Part shown: positions 60,626-64,000 of the stretch, piece by piece | How positions within the stretch are numbered: position 1 is the first letter of the stretch | Layout: each line of letters begins with the position of its first letter | From: Strongylocentrotus droebachiensis | Lineage: Eukaryota; Echinodermata; Echinoidea; Camarodonta; Strongylocentrotidae | DNA: 64,000 bases | Direction of reading: 5' to 3' | NCBI GenBank assembly: GCA_035222895.1 | Contig: JAVYIG010007219.1 | Location: 1-64,000, forward strand | Notes under the pieces: generated by a model | What the model was told of the DNA's origin: nothing | Seen by the model: only the letters and a program-made list of their open reading frames with translations | Database searches by the model: none | Translations under genes and position numbers: made by a program

Positions 60626-63600
60626 TGAAGGACCAGATCCAGCCACGATAGCTTTTATATTTTGATACGCGACTCTTGTCAAGGAAAGGGTCTGGCCTCT
60701 GTTTTAAAATGCAATCATTCGTTGTGCCAGAATGTAATGACAGAAATGAAATTCATGTGAAAGGTAAGCCTACATGGATTAGTCATGATTTAAATATGGC
60801 TTGATTGATACAGTCTCTGAAAACAAAAACGCCCATTGTGGTGAGTGTGGGAGTAAATATGGCGGATGGAGAGAGATGGAGAGGGGTGGGGGGGGGGGGG
60901 GGGGGCTTTTCTTTTTCTTATCGAGTCAATGTCCTCAGCGCCGGAACTCCATTTTTTAAATATGAATTTTGAATGAAATCAATCATTGTTTAACTTTGAT
61001 TGCATACATTCTACACAAGTCATAATCAATGCCACATGCACTTTTAGATAAACATATAATGAAAATGGCTCAAAACGTTTCTTTCCTAACCAAAGGCCCT
61101 AGAGAATCGACACTGGGCACTCCAAACTGGTGACCTTTAAACAACCTATTTTGTCCTCCACCTTCATCTCTCACATCCTAGGTCAATAACGACTATTAAA
61201 GGTCGAGGAAGGCTTAAAGAGCAGATGTGATTTCGTCAAAGTTCAAGATCGTGATTTAAAAGCATTCAGGGCGTATTCGCATTGGACGACTTTTAAGTAT
61301 TGATGACGGACACTTTGTACAACGATGATCAAACTTATTGGGGGACAGGAATGGGAAACTGTAATAGAAAGCAGTGTGAACTTGATAAAGCCAGGTCGGG
61401 CTTATAGTCCCATTCGCGAATATACCAATTCCCTTTGGTATAGATGGGGCTAAATCGTGTCAGAATGAAGTTGTCAAATATAATATCGCAATATTTGCAG
61501 GCATGGTAGTCACTTTAGTTGGAGCAGATGAAATGTATTGTTTGGGGCAGTTATTTCACACGTCCAAGTAAGACTCTTTTTGGTGTTATTTGGACACAGA
61601 AATCCACCCTGGGGACCTCTTGACCCATCCCTATCCATTCACATGAATACTCTAGTACAATATTAATAAACATCAACAACAACAAAATAATATTTTTACT
61701 TTTTTTTTCTTCATTCTAAAACCTTAGAGCAACTATTCTGATTCCACTATCATTTATTTTCCGAGATGAAAAAAAAACATTGAAGTCAGAAAATATATCC
61801 TAATCAACTTTACCTTTCTGGAAAGCTTACCGAAGAACCATGTGAAATGATCTGCTCCTTTATTTCGTGTTTTGTCTGTGAGCAGTGCATTTTTTTAAGG
61901 GGCATAGTTCTAAAAAAAATCTTCAACAATAAAGGACAACAAAAAATCTAATATTTGACAAGCAAACATTGTCAGTTTTGTTTGGTATGTGTTTCGAAAA
62001 TCATAGGGGCAATCGTCGCCCCGCCCCTTCCCCTTGAAGCCGCCACTAGTTTTATCGTCCACTTTGTATGAGCAAATCAAATCAGGAACATGATTGCAGT
62101 TGGAAATAGTTTGTATGATTGTATCTTTATCTATTTATGACATTATATTGCGAAGAGCAATATAGCAAAGATGACAGTGTAGGGTTATAAAACAGCAAAC
62201 GTTTATTTGAAATTGTCATAAAGATGAACGTTATTACGTTTCTTTATAAAACCCCGTTACAGCTGACACCAATAAAATGGACGCAAATATCGTATCCACT
62301 GTACTCTAAATATTGACTTCTAATTCGTTTAAAGTGAAGCACTGATTTGAAGAAAAAAATTACCAACAAAACTTGTGCAATAAGAGTTTACATACAACTA
62401 CAATATGAGCTAAACATCGAATTGTTTAATGTTCTATATCCGATCAGATACCTCACACAATTGTACTGGATTCAGATAGAGATCAAGATGTTCGTTGTTG
62501 TTTTTGCTGCTGGTGCTATGTGTGGTTAGTGACTTTAAGCTAATTTGTAACAGACATTCTGTCCCCTAACAAATATGATAAGATGAAAAACTACAACGTT
62601 ATATTCTTACGAAGAAGTCGAAATTTAAAATATTCACCATATAGTTGGTGATGGTAATACAACGCAAATTATGTAATACCAAACAAATGATGATGATTGT
62701 AGACAGTGGTAGTTGAGGTCGTGATGTTATTTGACAACGTTTCTGACAGGAATAATAAGAATAATGACATTGATAATACTCATGACATTGAACAAAATCA
62801 AAGTTACGTTATTGTGTGCGCGGTAATGCGTTTACTATTGTGTGTTGGGCGTGGTAAGGCAAAGAGAGTACTCATATTATTTTCATTGTGATGCCAATGC
62901 TGTTGGCCACCAAAACAATATCGGCAGTTGTGGAGAGGTTGTTGGTGCTGGTAAATAACGATAAATATTTGGTATAGAATCAAGGTTAGACGTCTGCTAA
63001 ATGCTAATATTATCTTTTGAGCTATTATCAGAAGCAATCAACAACAAAAACACAGTCTAATAAACAGAAATCAACCACGAATGGTAGACAACAAAGTACA
63101 CCTTTTGATATTTGTTATTAACTTTTGGTCATCATATCCATAACCATAACCCAATATATTAATGCTTTTATGAAATCCACCCCCAAGAGAGACACTGCCC
63201 TTCGTTTCAAGACAATGTTTGTCCACCAATCCCACGGTCTGTTTCATAAAATAAATCACACACAAACAAGAGAAAAATAACAATACCTATTTCTTCATGG
63301 GCCAGTTATTCCACTGTTAAATGTTTCTGTTACCTTTTTATCCGTAATATTCCATTTAAGCAAGTTTATTACCTTGGACTCGCTAGGAAACTGGGCCATT
63401 ATCGCTATTGAAAAGCGTCATAATGAGCCATAGACGTGACAAGTGGTTCTTAATGTCTTCTAGAGCGGAAATATGATTCCAGCCGTCTTTGACTAAAGGA
63501 CGTCGTTAAGTCACGATATTACAGATCAATTGTAAGTACTGTCTCGAAAGCATGAAATCAATAACAACAGCATAGACCGATCAATGCTATGATAATATTT

Positions 63601-64000
63601 TCGTCGTCATTCATTCGGATCTCGTTGGCCGAATAACAAAATATTTGATAATATCATTAATATGATACGATATTGGTGACGCATAACGAAAATTAATGAC
63701 CCTATAAATATGACTGCTCCTGTATGCTTCCCAAAGCTGCCAAAGAAAAACGAGTGGACTTTCCAGGATAGGGTGAATCTAGCCACCCCTCCCCCGTTTG
63801 AAGGAAAGTAGTACGACATTAATATAAATTGGTAGTGGTTTAAAGCATGGAGATTTCCCGGATAATTCAAGCCCCTCCCCCGTTGGATACACCCCTGCTT
63901 AAAAAAGAAAAGAATACGAATAATAATTTAAACAAAAACTTGTGACCTGTCCTCATCCAAACCCAACCATCCAAACATCACCATCTATCAACCTTATAAA
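60626..64000. other. Noncoding stretch to the window end
   Basis: No exon recognised; frames of 60-87 codons lack domains. Contents: a G run at about 60885-60905 preceded by AAATATGGCGGATGG (YY1-like ATGGCGG), and C-tract transposon-like fragments near 62005-62050 and 63775-63895 (ending GGATACACCCCTGC). Confidence 0.45.

Overview
This is animal genomic DNA: intron-rich, AT-biased, and full of microsatellites, homopolymer tracts and non-autonomous DNA transposons. The only long reading frames are spliced exons of two animal genes. The organism looks like a marine deuterostome invertebrate, most likely an echinoderm of sea-urchin type. The evidence is the two gene families, tRNA-derived SINEs with GAA tails, a foldback element with tandem-repeat arms like the TU elements described from sea urchin, and dense ACATGTAC and ACCGGT motifs. 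The species cannot be fixed from the sequence alone.

Two genes are secure, both on the minus strand. The 5' end of a CAMSAP/Patronin microtubule minus-end-binding protein gene lies at 17128-18862: three coding exons, all phase 0, 122 residues. It runs off the left side of the window, and no later exon was found in the 17 kb to its left. A complete FAM167 (FAM167A/DIORA1-like) gene lies at 29185-36712: two coding exons, 216 residues, separated by a 6.9-kb intron. The rest of the window codes for little I can support. A third, weak candidate is an acidic 108-codon frame at 44295-44621 with two CRE-like sites upstream.

Layout. 1-17.1 kb: putative CAMSAP intron 3, holding a 5.4-kb transposon-like unit (2818-8181) filled with a 46-bp minisatellite and other tandem repeats, and an 831-bp inverted-repeat element (10792-11622). 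17.1-19.0 kb: CAMSAP exons and 5' flank. 19.3-23.7 kb: a cluster of mobile elements (hAT-like MITE, LINE reverse-transcriptase fossil, nested foldback elements, two SINEs). 23.7-29.2 kb: gene-free, with CT and GA repeats. 29.2-36.7 kb: FAM167. 36.7-64 kb: mostly unexplained noncoding DNA with a C-tract tandem array (42.6-43.2 kb), a foldback element (46.3 kb), a PIF/Harbinger-type MITE (53.8 kb), two diverged tandem arrays (59.2 and 60.2 kb) and several GA microsatellites.

The genes show no functional partnership. The most unusual material is repetitive: a transposon whose interior appears to have become a satellite array with higher-order structure, a foldback built of ~14-bp units, and an abrupt fall in ACATGTAC motif density near 20.5 kb.
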